A stretch of 64,000 nt of DNA from Botryotinia globosa (taxonomy: Eukaryota; Ascomycota; Leotiomycetes; Helotiales; Sclerotiniaceae), in contig RCSZ01000019.1 in the NCBI GenBank assembly GCA_014898425.1, positions 186,001-250,000 of the forward strand. The letters run 5' to 3'. The notes beneath the pieces are model-generated. The model had not been told where the DNA came from. It saw only the letters and a program-made list of their open reading frames with translations, and did not search any database. This document shows positions 52,576 to 64,000 of this stretch, one piece after another; positions within the stretch are counted from its first letter, which is position 1; each line of letters begins with the position of its first letter. The translations under genes were made by a program, and so were the position numbers.

Positions 52576-55500
52576 AGCTTTCATGTATGATATTCCATCT
52601 TCCCTTCTTCTTCTTCTTCCTCCAGTCAATATAAGCGAACATTCTCGCAAGCCCCTAGAAGATCATCAAAACATCATTTTCCATTCTTGTAAAGAAAATT
52701 GATGAAAATGAGAACGATACCGAAGGGGATATTTCACCATTAATCTATTAAAATTCCTTTCTTCTTCCTCGATACTCTGAATATCCAGACAATGCCATTC
52801 GACCTATACCCTTACCATGACGCCAGTTTACATCACTCTTCATCTCCTTGATCATGCCTTTACACACCACGCCCATTCATCCACACAACTACTTTCTGAA
52901 TCCCCCTCCAACCAAACACCGAGGGAAGATTCTCAGATGCACATAATCTTATACATATAGAGAATAACAAAACCCCGTACACATCAGAACGACAAAAATC
53001 CCCCAGTACATCCATCATAACATCTACATATTCAAAATTAAGAGATAACTCACTCACCCATAACTACGTATCCAGACTTTCATCCCTCTTGACAACAAAT
53101 CTTGTGGAAAAGTACTCAAAATAACGCTAGATAAAGTGAATTTCACATCGATTGATATCCTTAGCTCTGATGTATCAAACTGTACATGTAAATCAGCCCT
53201 TGCTTACCTCCAACTTAGAATAAATACCCAGTCTAGTCACTCATCTCCTTTCAAGCCCCCTCCCCAAACTTTTCAAATGTCTCGAGACGGATTTCCGAAC
53301 TTATCTTACCTTTGGCGAGTTATTCTCCTCATATCAGTAATCCAATTTAACTGATAAACTTATTTCTCTCATAAGTATGAACTCAAAGACTTCTTGAGCC
53401 ATGCTGATTCACCGCATCCTGTCTTTCCCTCGCTCCCCTTCTCCCCTCCATAAGAAACATAACCCAAGATCTCCAAAATGCCTCCAAAACACACCACAAC
53501 TCTCACTCTTTCCAAGTCTCTCTCGCTTCTCATCTCCCATATTTCTATCTCTCAAAGTATGAATCAAAATATACCTCTCCCGTCCTTCAACCTGACCATC
53601 CATTGATCACTATCAACGTGCCCCCATTCTTTCCAGCATTTCGTATGACCTCAGCATTGTTGACCGCACAGTACACATACCTTGATGTCATTCCTTCTCC
53701 CATCATTTCCCCTCCACGCCGTCCCGCCTTATCCCCAGAACATAACAAAGTAACAAGTAATCTTCACGAACGCCTTCCTCAAACACAATTCTAAGAGAGA
53801 TGAACAATTACCAAGTACCTACCTAGTAAACACAATAACAAATCAACTTATCCTCTATCTTCTGCTCTCCATTTCCCATTTCCTATTCCAAACCCCGCTC
53901 CCACTCATTAACTCCCTCTCCCCCCCTCTCTCGCTAATTTATTGATGTCTCAAGAATAGAATAGTAAAGCACAGCACAGCACAGTACAGGCTATAGACCA
54001 CTCTGACAGATGACGGGTGACGGGTGACAAGTGACATGACGGGTGACATGAAAGACGACAGATGACACATGACAATCTGATAATCTGACACAACAACAAT
54101 GATAAAAAAACCCAACAAAAACAATGACGTCTCCAGATTATTTATCATTCCATCAAGATCATCATATACACATGCACGCGCATAAGCATGCACATATACA
54201 GGTCCATGGAGATCATCGACGATCCAGTAAGTTAAGTTGGGTTCAGTTGAGTTCAGCTGGGTAGCGCTGACACACCTACCGCGAGTTTCTCGCTCACCTC
54301 ATCTTATCTCACCTCACCTGACCTAATCTGACCTGCACTGCACTTACTGAAGTCGAGTTTTAAAATCTCGAGTTTCAACCCATCTCTTTCCTTTCCTTTC
54401 CTTTCCTTCGCCCTTTCCGTTTTTTCCTTTCCCATTTCCTAAATCTCACTAGGAATAAGTGATTCTCAAGAATCTTCAAGAATCGCACCTCATCGCATCT
54501 CATCTCACCGCATCTCACCAACCAAGAACCAAAAGTAAAAATATCAAGTAAAAAGTATTTCCTCACCACACCAGCCAGACTGAAATCAACATACAAAACC
54601 CTCTGCCTCTCCCTCACGTCCGCGTTCGTATCCACATCTACATTTACATTTCCCAAATCATACTATACGATGACCAATCTACTAAGAAGTAAGTAACTAA
54701 CTTAGCTACCTGCTTTCTTCATAAAGGAATATCCATATTTGACGCTTGAAAATCAGTTTCAAAACTTTGAAACGAATTCGCATCATTGTGATTCATCCCA
54801 TCCCATCACCTCGTATCGCATCACATTACATCACAACGCATTATCTAACATCGAGAATATACATACATACATACATATCAAACCTCCAACACATCTCCCT
54901 CCTTCCACCCTAAGAATAAAAGAAATCAATGACACTACCACAATACAAGATAATGTATTTCCCAAGATAATGCTCGTCGATCTAATCTAATCTAATCTGA
55001 TCCAATCCAAAAATTAAACAGAGACCCCGAGATCAACATCGAACATCCTGAGTTGTAACTTGTCCCCCTCCCTCGGGAATAATTCTTCACGCATGCAGCG
55101 TGCGTACTGAGCATGAGCATTAGCATCTCAATATCACATCACACTCACAAGTCCCCGAGTAGAATATGCGATGTGTATGCAGCATACTTTGTAGATTATG
55201 TTGTATATGTATGTATGTAGATCTCATGCCGTAACTTGTAACTTGTCACTAACTTGTCACCACACTAACAATAACCGCATGTCGAGAAATCACATGCTCG
55301 CTCGATCTTCGATCTACTGCTGCAGCTAGAATGCTGCTAGAATTTCATGTACACTGTAGAAAAATCCAGCTTGTTTCATGTGAATAAATGGAAATAGGTC
55401 GAGTTTTCTATGGCGATTTTAGATAGGGCAAGGTAGCATCGTTTCTACATTCACATGTGATGTATCTATTTCTTTCATGCCTAAGGTTAGCGTTGCGAAG

Positions 55501-56565
55501 AAGATAGATGATATGATATGATATGAGATACTTTACTAATATATTGGGTAAAGAGCCTCCTTTCCGACGTATTGTACCACATGTGTATGTTGGGTTATAG
55601 ATCCTGATGAAAAATCTTACCCGCCCTTCGGAAGGATGAATTCCTTCCTCATGGGGGTAGGTGGGATGAAGTTCCGGAAGAACTGTGCCACTTACTTGCT
55701 TTATTGATCGCGATTTGGTTATCAGTGGTCACGACATATGATATAATCCACGAGATTACCCAAGAGGGAAGAACTTCGATCGACAATCCTTCTCAATATC
55801 ATAAGCACAAACAATTTTCTCCTGTGCCCCCCAAATTGTGGTTCGCTGTACGAAATCCCCCGCATCCAAACCCCAAACTGATCCCTCTCGCATGACTAGT
55901 CAGATTTTTTTGTTTGGGCGAACCATGGCAAATCCCATCATTATGAACAGTTTGAGGCCATTTCATGGCATTTCATGGGCCAGCTTTGGTAATTCCTCAT
56001 AGGTGTGGCACAAAAGAAAAGGGCAGCTGCATAGGATGCATAAGATCTGGTCGCCTTTTTCCTTCGGTGAGACACATGGGAGACCGAGAAGGTGGCACTG
56101 ATTGGAGTGGTCGTGAAGCACAAAACCTGCTCAGAGAAAAACCATTCGCTTTTCATCAAAACTTCGATGATCGATGTATGAAGATTATTTTTTCCAACCC
56201 TCTCAGACCTTAGCTTTCCGAGAAAAAGCGACACAGCCCAAGAAATTGGGCAAACCAAGACAAATTTGATTGATCTCCTTCACTTTGTAAATTCGCACAC
56301 TTGATAACGAGTCACATGAAAGGAATAAATATAGCATCCATTCAAGAAAAGAACACAAATGGCAAACTGCCACACTTGCAAGCCTTGCATGACCGTTGTC
56401 ATACATACGATACGTACGGCGGAACCGAAGAGAGGTGGATAGATATCAATTTGCCCTGATTTCCGCCATATGTCACGATGAATGAAAATAGTTAAGTCTC
56501 GATCGTTTTAGCCTCGTGTCTTTCTCAGACATAATACGGAGGATACGAAACAATCATGGCTCAGA

Positions 56566-56606
56566 TGAAACGTAAAAACGTAAAAACGTAAAAACGTAAA
56601 AACGTA
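56566..56606. repeat. 8-bp tandem repeat (AAAAACGT), about five copies
   Basis: About five head-to-tail copies of AAAAACGT in gene-free DNA. Confidence 0.92.
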
Positions 56607-58886
56607 TACATTTCCATCGAAGATGGGCCATGTGAAAGGTTGATGGAGTAAAAGATGGGCATATCAATCAATTACTGATAGGAAATCATTGGAGGAAGAC
56701 GCGTAAGGTTACGCAGAGGTTACGCAGTAATTATGGAAAAAGCTGTAGGGCAGAAAAAATGGAGTAGATGGAGTGGAGTGACTGGTCTTGCATGAAAAGG
56801 CGCGTGAAGACACTGAAGAGGCTTTGGAATGAAAAGTTAATAACCAATAACCATCCATGGTTTAGGGTAACTGAATCACTCTTTGGTCTTTGGGTCAGCA
56901 CAACCTTGAATATCATACTAATCAACTCAGCTTGTTATGGATGTTGCTATTCGTATGGAGGCTGATTATCTTGGTCCTCTTCGGTACATACTACATAGGT
57001 AGGAATAGGCTTGGGTCGTTCACGATAAAGATTTGATAGAATGATCATTGATTACAGAATAGTCTGATGGTATACATGTAGAACCTTTGTCATCCAGTCA
57101 GACTACCTAGGTAAGGTTTGCAGGTTGCAGTTGAGGCTGTGTAACATTGCCAAGGGCGAATCGAAGGATGAAGGAATAGCAAAATTCATTCCAATAGAAT
57201 TTCAATGGTTGATGATTGATGGTTGATGATAGCTAGTTACCTAGGTAGGTAAGCGATTGATATGGTATATGTCATCGTGCACGTCAAAACTGCCACGAAG
57301 GAATTGTCGGTGGATGGTGGTGGGTGGTGGTGGGTGGTGGAGAGGATTAGATGGGAATCTTCGAAAAAGAATCGGTAAGAAGTTGGATTGGCAATCATTA
57401 TGAGTGGTCGAGGTGGCTTCAAAGAGAACTCCGGATAGTGCTGCTGTACTCTGGTTCAAACTAGGATAAATTGCTTTGGTAATGATTAACCTTGATTTAG
57501 TCGAGGATATGGAAAAGATATACCAACTACCTACCTAGAGTTGTATATGACCGAGTGTGATAGGAATGTGATAGTCATGTTGGATCAATAGAAAAATATA
57601 TACCTAATAAATGCAATAGTAGTTTTAGATCAAGGCGAAAGAATATACCCAGCTACGATAGTCGCGTTGGATCAATATCAAAACATATACCTAGGTAACC
57701 GACCTAGATGTGATAATAGTCTCCGATCAACATGGGGAGATATGCCCAGAAATGTACCTAGCCATGTGCCTAGATGTGAATCCATAAATCCATAATGTGA
57801 CGAGGGCTTGGATAATGTTAGTTTATGCTTTGATTGATGTTGATTCATTGGTTCACGTGGAAGTGCCCAGATGATATTCCGATACTCTTATCCTATCGGA
57901 CGGAAAGCATCGCGCTGCGCTTCCACACAGCATATCATGGATGGGTGTGAAAGATGGGAAACATGGGAAAGACGGAAAAGACTGAAAGACTGAAAGAGAC
58001 GAAGGAGTGAGAAGTTCCAACCTTTCTTGATGCCCCAGAAATGCCCCGGTAGTCCTTTGAGAGACTGATTAGCGATGGATTGCTTGCTCACGGATGCAAC
58101 CTTTACTCGGATGGCTTGATCTAGACAGACGTTTGGAGATGTAATCATCCATAGAACAATGCTCATCAAATACAGAAGAAGGATGAGTAAGAATTGAAAC
58201 TCCCATGTAAGATTCTATTACATTTCTCGACTCTTGAATTCTCTCTCTACTAGTCTTTTCTTTCCACTCCCAAGTCTCTTCATCCATTGATTCTTTCCCG
58301 TGCCTCTCGCCTCGCTACCAGTACGTCTTTCTTTCCCGTGCCTCTCCCCTCGCTACCAGTACGTCTTTCTCTCTCTACCTCAGTCATATCGTCCCAAGTT
58401 CCAACCACCACCAGAAATCAAACGCTTTCCCGCTCAAAACCGCCCAGCCCACGTCTTATTAGGATTTAATTCCTGCCCCCATATAATACACACCACATAT
58501 CCAAGTACATATATAATACATCCTCCGAGCTCCTAGCTCCTCCATAGTACATGCAACTATACTTGCCGTACGAAGCAACAATAAATCATAAACTTGATTG
58601 AAACATCAAAAAAGAAGAAGAAATATCTCCACCGCTGGTTCCACCGTTCCACCGTTCCACTTTCTTGACTTCATCCATCTGATCACTCCACACTTTCGAA
58701 AATCCCATAATCATCAATTATCGAAAGGTACAAGAGAGGTATCCACGTTGGAATTAACTTGGATTCAAGGGTATTTGTCTCCAACTGTCTCGGAAGATTT
58801 TACCCCTCTATCTGTCAAATCACATCATCAGTATCAGTATCAAAAACGTCTAGAAGCGTCAAAACGGAGAGAGAATCCCACTTAGG

Positions 58887-58887
<1 letters not shown>

Positions 58888-58917
<30 letters not shown>
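58888..58917. repeat. AAC trinucleotide repeat, about ten copies
   Basis: About ten perfect AAC units roughly 450 bp upstream of the start codon of the gene at 59360. Confidence 0.9.
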
Positions 58918-59359
58918 CAATCTTTCTCCATATTCTTCTAGAAAAACCCATCATCACCAATACAAACATCAGAAATTGATCAGGGATTAAATTAATGCCA
59001 AATCATACATCAATTTCGAAACACCACGTTCTATACCACGTTCTGCACCACGTTATTGAATGTGTACATACGCTACTGTCATGTCATGTTAATATCTACC
59101 ACCGGAATCGACCGTTTTTAATAACTTGATTATTATTACTTATTTCCAAGAGATTCCTTTTGGATACTATACTACCTCAACAGGTTTTGAATACACCTCA
59201 TTCATATATACTTATTATCATATCAATTCACCATATCGAATCTACATTGCCACCGTTTTGCTCTTGGATCATTCCCACTATCAATCCTATCCATACTATT
59301 CAGATACCCACTACACCAATCCACCTTACCTTTCGCAAGTAACTCAACCCATTCTCAAA

Positions 59360-60943
59360 ATGCCAGACTACATGCGAAGATATACTACCGATCGTAGTAC
59401 GAGTAGTAGAGGTTCCCGTCAGAGTGATGAGTCCTCTCGAGAGTCTCATAGTACAGCACCAACCTCCATATACAACAGTCCTCGACCATCAATTCATCAA
59501 TATCAACCCGAGAGACCTATCTATTACCACAAAGACTGTATAGATTTATCTCCCAGCGATATGTCACCCATAGATTATCCTCGTTCATCCCAAGAAACAT
59601 ATGCATCCACATCTGCATCTCAAGAAGATCTCTATGATGAACCCGAAAGCTATGATCCAGAATATGACGTCCCGGAATATAAAACCGTGGTTGAAAGTAA
59701 TCTGAGACCATCCACTGCTCAAGACTTCGCCCAATATTTCCCTTCCACCAAACGTCTTTACATCCGTCATGATGATACTTCATATGATGGAAATATGAAT
59801 CTTCGCGTCGATACCGAAGATGGTCATGGCCAAGACAAAGAAATCATCCAGCTCTTTCATCTGCGCATGCACGATCTCAAGAATCGCGAATTCAGTCTCC
59901 GTCGCTACGAACGCTCGAGTGGTCGCGAAGTATGTCACTCGAGTCGCAAATACGCCAAACCCACTGAGAGAAGACCCTCCGTCTTAACCCGTTCCGTTAG
60001 TAGCGCCTTTGCAAGTATACGCAAACCCAGCATTTCTCGACAAAACTCGACAACCTCACCCACCAAACCTGTGGGAGGAGTTCAGAGACATGATAGCGGA
60101 TACGCATCGAATTCCGAATCCGACTCTGATGTCGAAGCATTCATGGCTTCGAAAAAAGCAGCCGCCTTTTCCATCCCTACCAATACGACCAAACTTGAAT
60201 TCTCAAATTATGCGCAAATTGAAGTGAAGCGTCGGGGCGCAAAATCGCAAAAGAGATATGAGTTTGAATATTGGGGATACTCTTATTCATGGAAACGAGT
60301 AGTGGAGAAAGATGGCGAGGGAAAAGCGATTTCGTATCATTTGTTCAAAGGAGATTCTAGTAATGCAGTAGCGCATATCGTACCCGAATTGCGATCGAGA
60401 GATCAGATTCGAGAGGAGGAATTGGTGGGAGGTTGGGTCCCACCGTGTCAAATGTGGATTAGTGAGAAGAGTGTCTGGGAAAAGGTTACGGATGTTGCTG
60501 AGTAAGTTTTCTCCATCCGATCAAATCAAATCAAATCAAGCCACATGAATCTAACCCATAACTCTAGCGTCATTATCTCAACTGGCCTCATAGCCCTCGT
60601 CGACGACAGCATCAAAAGACATTTCCAACCTAAACACACTTCTTCCCATTCCCATTCCCACTCCCACGCCAACTCCTACACCACATCAACATCTCCTTAT
60701 ACCACCACGCCCACACCCTCTCACCCCCATTCCCATTCCCAAGCCCTCTCCTCCCGCTCTTCACCCCGCACCCTTCCTCTCCCTCCCCTCAACATGAATC
60801 TCGAATTCGTCGGTCCCCGCGCCATGGTCGAACACATGTTCAAGAGACGCAACTCGGGGGGCTCAAGTAAATGGAAAGAAAATGAGAAGAGAAAACATTC
60901 TCCATTGAGATATGCACAGGGTGCTGGATTGGGAAGAGTATGA
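59360..60943 (+). CDS. Conserved fungal protein of unknown function
   Basis: Two exons (59360-60501, 60568-60943) give 505 residues. I start at the first in-frame ATG (CAAAATGCC); the open frame further upstream has none. The N-terminal third is Ser/Tyr-rich and disordered. The middle holds FPSTKRLYIRHDDTSYDGNMNLRVDTE and LFHLRMHDLKNREFSLRRYERSSGREVCHSS split over about 40 residues. The C-terminal half has KLEFSNYAQIEVKRR, RYEFEYWGYSYSWKRVV, SYHLFKGDSSNAVAHIVPE, WVPPCQMWIS and the helix DVADVIISTGLIALVDDSIKR. I recall similar proteins across Pezizomycotina but no assigned function or name. A His-Ser and Pro-rich insert precedes the basic C-terminus. No signal peptide or membrane segment. Confidence 0.82.
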
Positions 60944-61225
60944 TGAGAGAAGAATATGATATCGACAGTTTTTATAAATACAGATGCAAATGCAAATACA
61001 GATTTGGGAATCACAGTACCGGCCCGGGGTTTAGGTTTCTGGGTGGGTTCTTGAGGTTTGGTTTGGGTTTGGGGTTGTTGTCTTTGTTTGGGAGGTTGGG
61101 GATTCGGATGTGGATGTGGATGTATTGCTTTCTTTCTTTCTTTTTCTAAATATTCTTTTCGTGGAGGGTTTAGTATTATGATTATGATGATTTGGTCTTG
61201 GTTTGGGTTTGGATGGATTGGAATG

Positions 61226-61321
61226 GATGGGATGGGATGGATGGGATGGATGGGATGGATGGGATGGATGGGATGGATGGGATGGATGGGATGGATGGGA
61301 TGGATGGGATGGGATGGGATG
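61226..61321. repeat. 9-bp tandem repeat (ATGGGATGG), about ten copies
   Basis: About ten copies of a 9-mer, creating Gly-Trp-Met frames on plus and Pro-Ser-His frames on minus. Confidence 0.93.
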
Positions 61322-61587
61322 AGATATGAAAGGATGGAATCTCAAGAAATGGGAAAGAAAGAAACGAGTGATGATAGGATGAATAGGATGAATAGGATAG
61401 GATGGGATGGGATACCTACTAGGTATACAGTATACAGTACATATATGTATGAATGACAATATTTGATAAAGATGATAAATATCACGAGGAATGGAATGAA
61501 TAGTATTGAATGATTGATTTTATTGCGTTTATTGCCTTTATTTACCTCTCCTTTGATGTGTTTCTCTCTCGTCGTGTTAATCGTATC

Positions 61588-61737
61588 CCATCTCATCACA
61601 CCTCTCATCACACCTCTCATCACACCTCTCATAAGACACAAGCATCAATCAACCTCACTCACAATCAACCTCACAATCAACCTCACAACCAACCTCACAA
61701 CCAACCTCACAACCAACCTCACAACCAACCTCATAAT
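61588..61737. repeat. Two 12-bp tandem arrays (ATCACACCTCTC and CAACCAACCTCA)
   Basis: About three to four copies of ATCACACCTCTC, a short spacer, then about seven copies of CAAYCAACCTCA. Confidence 0.9.
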
Positions 61738-62043
61738 CCCAAATATCCAGAGACCTAGATATCAATCTCTACAACTTCACCAAGAACAACACCCACCACG
61801 ATACGAACCAACAAGTACAAAAGTCAAAATGTGAATCAAATATTAAATACTAAAAGTCAAAAAGTCAAAAAGTCAAAAAGCATAGAGAGCCAAGTAGATG
61901 ATAGAAAAATATATAAAAATGCATCATGTATCTGACTTCTCACCCCTTGCTTCTCTTTCCCTTCTTCCGCCTCCACTTCCACCTCCACACCCACCTCCCC
62001 CCTTTTCACGCCTTCATCTCTTGAATCTACTATTTGTTCCCTC

Positions 62044-62072
62044 CGCTATCCGCTATCCGCTATCCGCTATCC
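62044..62072. repeat. 7-bp tandem repeat (CGCTATC), four copies
   Basis: Four head-to-tail copies of CGCTATC in gene-free DNA. Confidence 0.88.
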
Positions 62073-62725
62073 ACCCTTCACCCTTCACACATCCATCTAC
62101 CTCAATTCCGCATTCCCACTTCCCCTTCTCCCCCCCCTCCCCTCCCCTCCCCTCCTTTCCCCTCTCCTCCCCTCTCCTCCCCCCCCACATCATCCCAATA
62201 ACTACTCAACTAATATATAGCGATTGAAGAAACACACACATCCATAAATATGCACGCCTATACCCCATAAAAATGACAAGAAAAATTCCACTATACCCTG
62301 ATTCACTCTCCATTTCACACTCTTGCCACATCCATCCCCATTCACATCCCCAATAAAAATCCAAAAGAGGAAGAAGATATGTCTCACAAAATAAGCCATC
62401 ATTATCATTGCCATTGCCAGTGTATCATAATAAACCTAAAATCCTCAAACCCGAAAATCAGACGGAAAAAAAAACACAATACTAAAATCGCAACAGATAT
62501 TTTTTATAACGCTCAATCCACACAATCCTATTTCACTCCCCCCAAAATGAATCCCACGTAACCCAATGTAGTAAAATCACCTCGATTCATTCCAATCAAA
62601 CTCCCACTCCTCCATTCCTTCAAAATAAGGAATTGTATCAATGAGGAGACTTCTCATCCATTAATCTATCCATTGATGAAATCCCTAGTGAACCTTTCAT
62701 TTCAGTGCTCAACTACCGTACACCA

Positions 62726-64000
62726 TTAATTCCAAGCACCGGGATGTCTCTCGACGACTTGAACCCAACTATTTTGAGGCTGCGCTCCGAATTGTGGAAC
62801 GTTCCAAGGTTGAGATACATCATTAAATGATTGCGTAAAGTTTTCCATGGTGTTTGTATTCATTGAAATGCTTTCCAAATCATCAATCCATGCATCAAAA
62901 GGCAAGGTGCTAGCATTTGGATCTCTATTCCATCCGGCTTGAGTACCTGGTGGTGCCATATTATGAGGTTGATGGGCCATTGGAGGATGGTATTGCCCTA
63001 TTTGTTGGAGTTGATTATAGTTTTGAGCTTGTCCTTGATTGCTATAGGGAGAATTGATACTTGAAGCTGAATCACCATTCCCTGGACTGATCAAGCTAGG
63101 TGGATTCGAATTTTGATTAGGGCTTGGTTGATACGCTCCATTTGGTATATATGGTCCACCAGGACCTTGTGGCATCTCCATGCTCAAATTGTTATTCGAG
63201 GCATTGATTGGTGCCCAATTGGAAGGTGGTCTAGATGCACTTCCTTCGACACCTTGCATTGGCTCGCCATTAGGATTGTTAGGAGCCGTAGTGGAACCAA
63301 GATCGCTGGTGCTGCATCGAGAGTTGCGATTTGGATAATCATCAGAATGAGAATCACCTCCAGCAGCGTCTTCCAGAGTCCCAAATTCCTTTAAATCTTT
63401 CTCAAACACCTTCCACTCATCCAATCCACCACCTTTCCATGAAACATCCTTCTTATACCTCTTGAATTCATTCTTCACCACTTTGTAATACTTCATCATC
63501 TGTTCGATTCGTTTATGGTAAGCTTTAGCCATGGTTAACCTTGGCACCATTTCTTTCAGAATCTTGATGGGCAAAGCAGATCGACTTTCACCCATGTAAT
63601 CGTTAGGATCCATTTGTGGGAAGTGAACAGAGTAAACACCTGTGAACGCCGAATGGAAGAGAGCGAAGACAAATAATGGTGACTCTGGCAAAGCATTGTT
63701 ATCCTGACACGTTCTCATAATATCAACGATATCTCTGGCCGATGAGAAAAGTGAGTCGGCACTCTGTTCCCAAAATCCTTCGGGTATCTCAAATTTCTCC
63801 TTTGGAAATGTTGGCTCATCCAAAGGACCCGAAGGCTTATCCGCTCGCAGAGGAATGAAAGGTATATATTCTCTGTGGAGCATGATTCGACACAAGGAGA
63901 CCAGAGTATGCAGACTTGCATACGTGGTCGCATTTCGTTTTTCCAAATGTGCATTCAGGTTGTCTTCGGAAAAGGTAAGGTTCTCTGGCAAGGCGCTATA
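62726..64000 (-). CDS. C-terminal part of a fungal-specific transcription factor (N-terminus outside window)
   Basis: The minus frame is open from the window edge to a TAA at 62726-62728, 424 residues. The first ~170 residues look like the distal part of the fungal transcription-factor middle homology region: TYASLHTLVSLCRIMLHREYIPFIPLR, FWEQSADSLFSSARDIVDIMRTC, LPESPLFVFALFHSAFTGVYSVHFPQMDP split by linkers. The remainder is Asn/Gln/Pro-rich with a short acidic, hydrophobic stretch (FDAWIDDLESISMN) that could be an activation region. The Zn(II)2Cys6 cluster expected of this family would lie outside the window, so the DNA-binding class is inferred. I cannot name an orthologue. Confidence 0.8.
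   Translation of the reverse strand, partial: YSALPENLTFSEDNLNAHLEKRNATTYASLHTLVSLCRIMLHREYIPFIPLRADKPSGPLDEPTFPKEKFEIPEGFWEQSADSLFSSARDIVDIMRTCQDNNALPESPLFVFALFHSAFTGVYSVHFPQMDPNDYMGESRSALPIKILKEMVPRLTMAKAYHKRIEQMMKYYKVVKNEFKRYKKDVSWKGGGLDEWKVFEKDLKEFGTLEDAAGGDSHSDDYPNRNSRCSTSDLGSTTAPNNPNGEPMQGVEGSASRPPSNWAPINASNNNLSMEMPQGPGGPYIPNGAYQPSPNQNSNPPSLISPGNGDSASSINSPYSNQGQAQNYNQLQQIGQYHPPMAHQPHNMAPPGTQAGWNRDPNASTLPFDAWIDDLESISMNTNTMENFTQSFNDVSQPWNVPQFGAQPQNSWVQVVERHPGAWN

Larger units (their letters stand above)
51796..59359. other. About 7.5 kb gene-free interval
   Basis: No supportable gene. It holds GC-rich mini-element copy 2 (52531-52575), CT-rich DNA at 53.2-54.5 kb, the AAAAACGT octamer (56566-56606), three TACCTAGGTA palindromes (57104-57113, 57238-57247, 57688-57697), a direct duplication TTCTTTCCCGTGCCTCTC near 58289/58328, and an AAC trinucleotide run (58888-58917). 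The right part is the promoter and probably long 5' leader of the next gene. Confidence 0.6.
60944..62725. other. Intergenic region with dense tandem repeats
   Basis: Contains a 9-bp GGATGGATG-type array (61226-61321), ATCACACCTCTC (61588-61632) and CAACCAACCTCA (61655-61737) 12-bp arrays, an AAAAGTCA run (61852-61880), the CGCTATC heptamer (62044-62072) and C-rich runs near 62130-62190. Open frames here are repeat artefacts. Confidence 0.65.

Noticed and set aside
59126..59359. 78-codon upstream extension of the gene at 59360
   Set aside because: It begins with TTG and contains no ATG; the Tyr/Ser-rich translation looks like untranslated AT-rich leader.
61058..61459. Gly-Trp-Met and Pro-Ser-His repeat frames on both strands
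   Set aside because: Both are artefacts of the 9-bp satellite at 61226-61321.
1..64000. CRISPR array, bacterial operon or plasmid features
   Set aside because: The tandem repeats have no unique spacers, and the intron-bearing genes are clearly eukaryotic.

Overview
This window reads as nuclear DNA of a filamentous ascomycete (Pezizomycotina). The evidence is short introns (mostly about 50-160 nt) with GTAAGT-like donors, CTAAC-type branch sites and YAG acceptors, a 2EXR-domain protein, an MSB2-type signalling mucin, a HOS3-type deacetylase with long disordered tails, the C-terminal part of a fungal transcription factor, and small AT-rich transposons whose terminal repeats differ only by transitions, as repeat-induced point mutation would leave them. 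The gene set and moderate GC suggest a leotiomycete, perhaps near the Sclerotiniaceae. That placement is inference from general knowledge and was not tested.

Layout. 1-385: possible 3' end of a gene ending in a 19-nt poly-G run. 386-2691: gene-free, rich in microsatellites. 2692-7836 (minus): MSB2-like signalling mucin. 7837-19475: about 11.6 kb with no gene I can support, many short tandem repeats. 19476-27015: three housekeeping genes in a row on the plus strand: FKBP12-type prolyl isomerase, ubiquitin-activating enzyme UBA1, and an omega-class glutathione transferase/glutathionyl-hydroquinone reductase. 27016-31473: gene-free, with two related pogo/Fot1-like MITEs, one interrupted by a third MITE. 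31474-32259 (minus): 2EXR protein. 33661-40521 (plus): tRNA-guanine transglycosylase, HOS3-type histone deacetylase, ribosomal protein eS17. 41151-42089 (minus): RTR1/RPAP2 CTD phosphatase. 43637-47179 (plus): BBC1-like SH3 protein. 48445-49791 (plus): secreted pepsin-like protein with a changed active-site motif. 50380-51795 (minus): mitoribosomal MRP51. 51796-59359: about 7.5 kb gene-free. 59360-60943 (plus): conserved fungal protein of unknown function. 62726-64000 (minus): C-terminal part of a fungal transcription factor, running off the window.

There is no operon and no metabolic cluster. The genes are mostly core functions (protein folding, ubiquitin, tRNA modification, translation, transcription, actin patch) beside one signalling gene (MSB2) and one secreted protein. 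The strongest non-genic signals are the nested MITE with a recognisable empty site in its sister copy, two inverted copies of a GC-rich ~46-bp palindromic mini-element flanking MRP51, at least seven exact copies of the palindrome TACCTAGGTA in non-coding DNA, and a recurrent use of 7-bp units in tandem repeats. The strongest genic signals are mitochondrial-presequence-like leaders before an internal Met in both FKBP and the glutathione transferase, and the pepsin-like protein with DYGS in place of DTGS and a GC-rich second exon.
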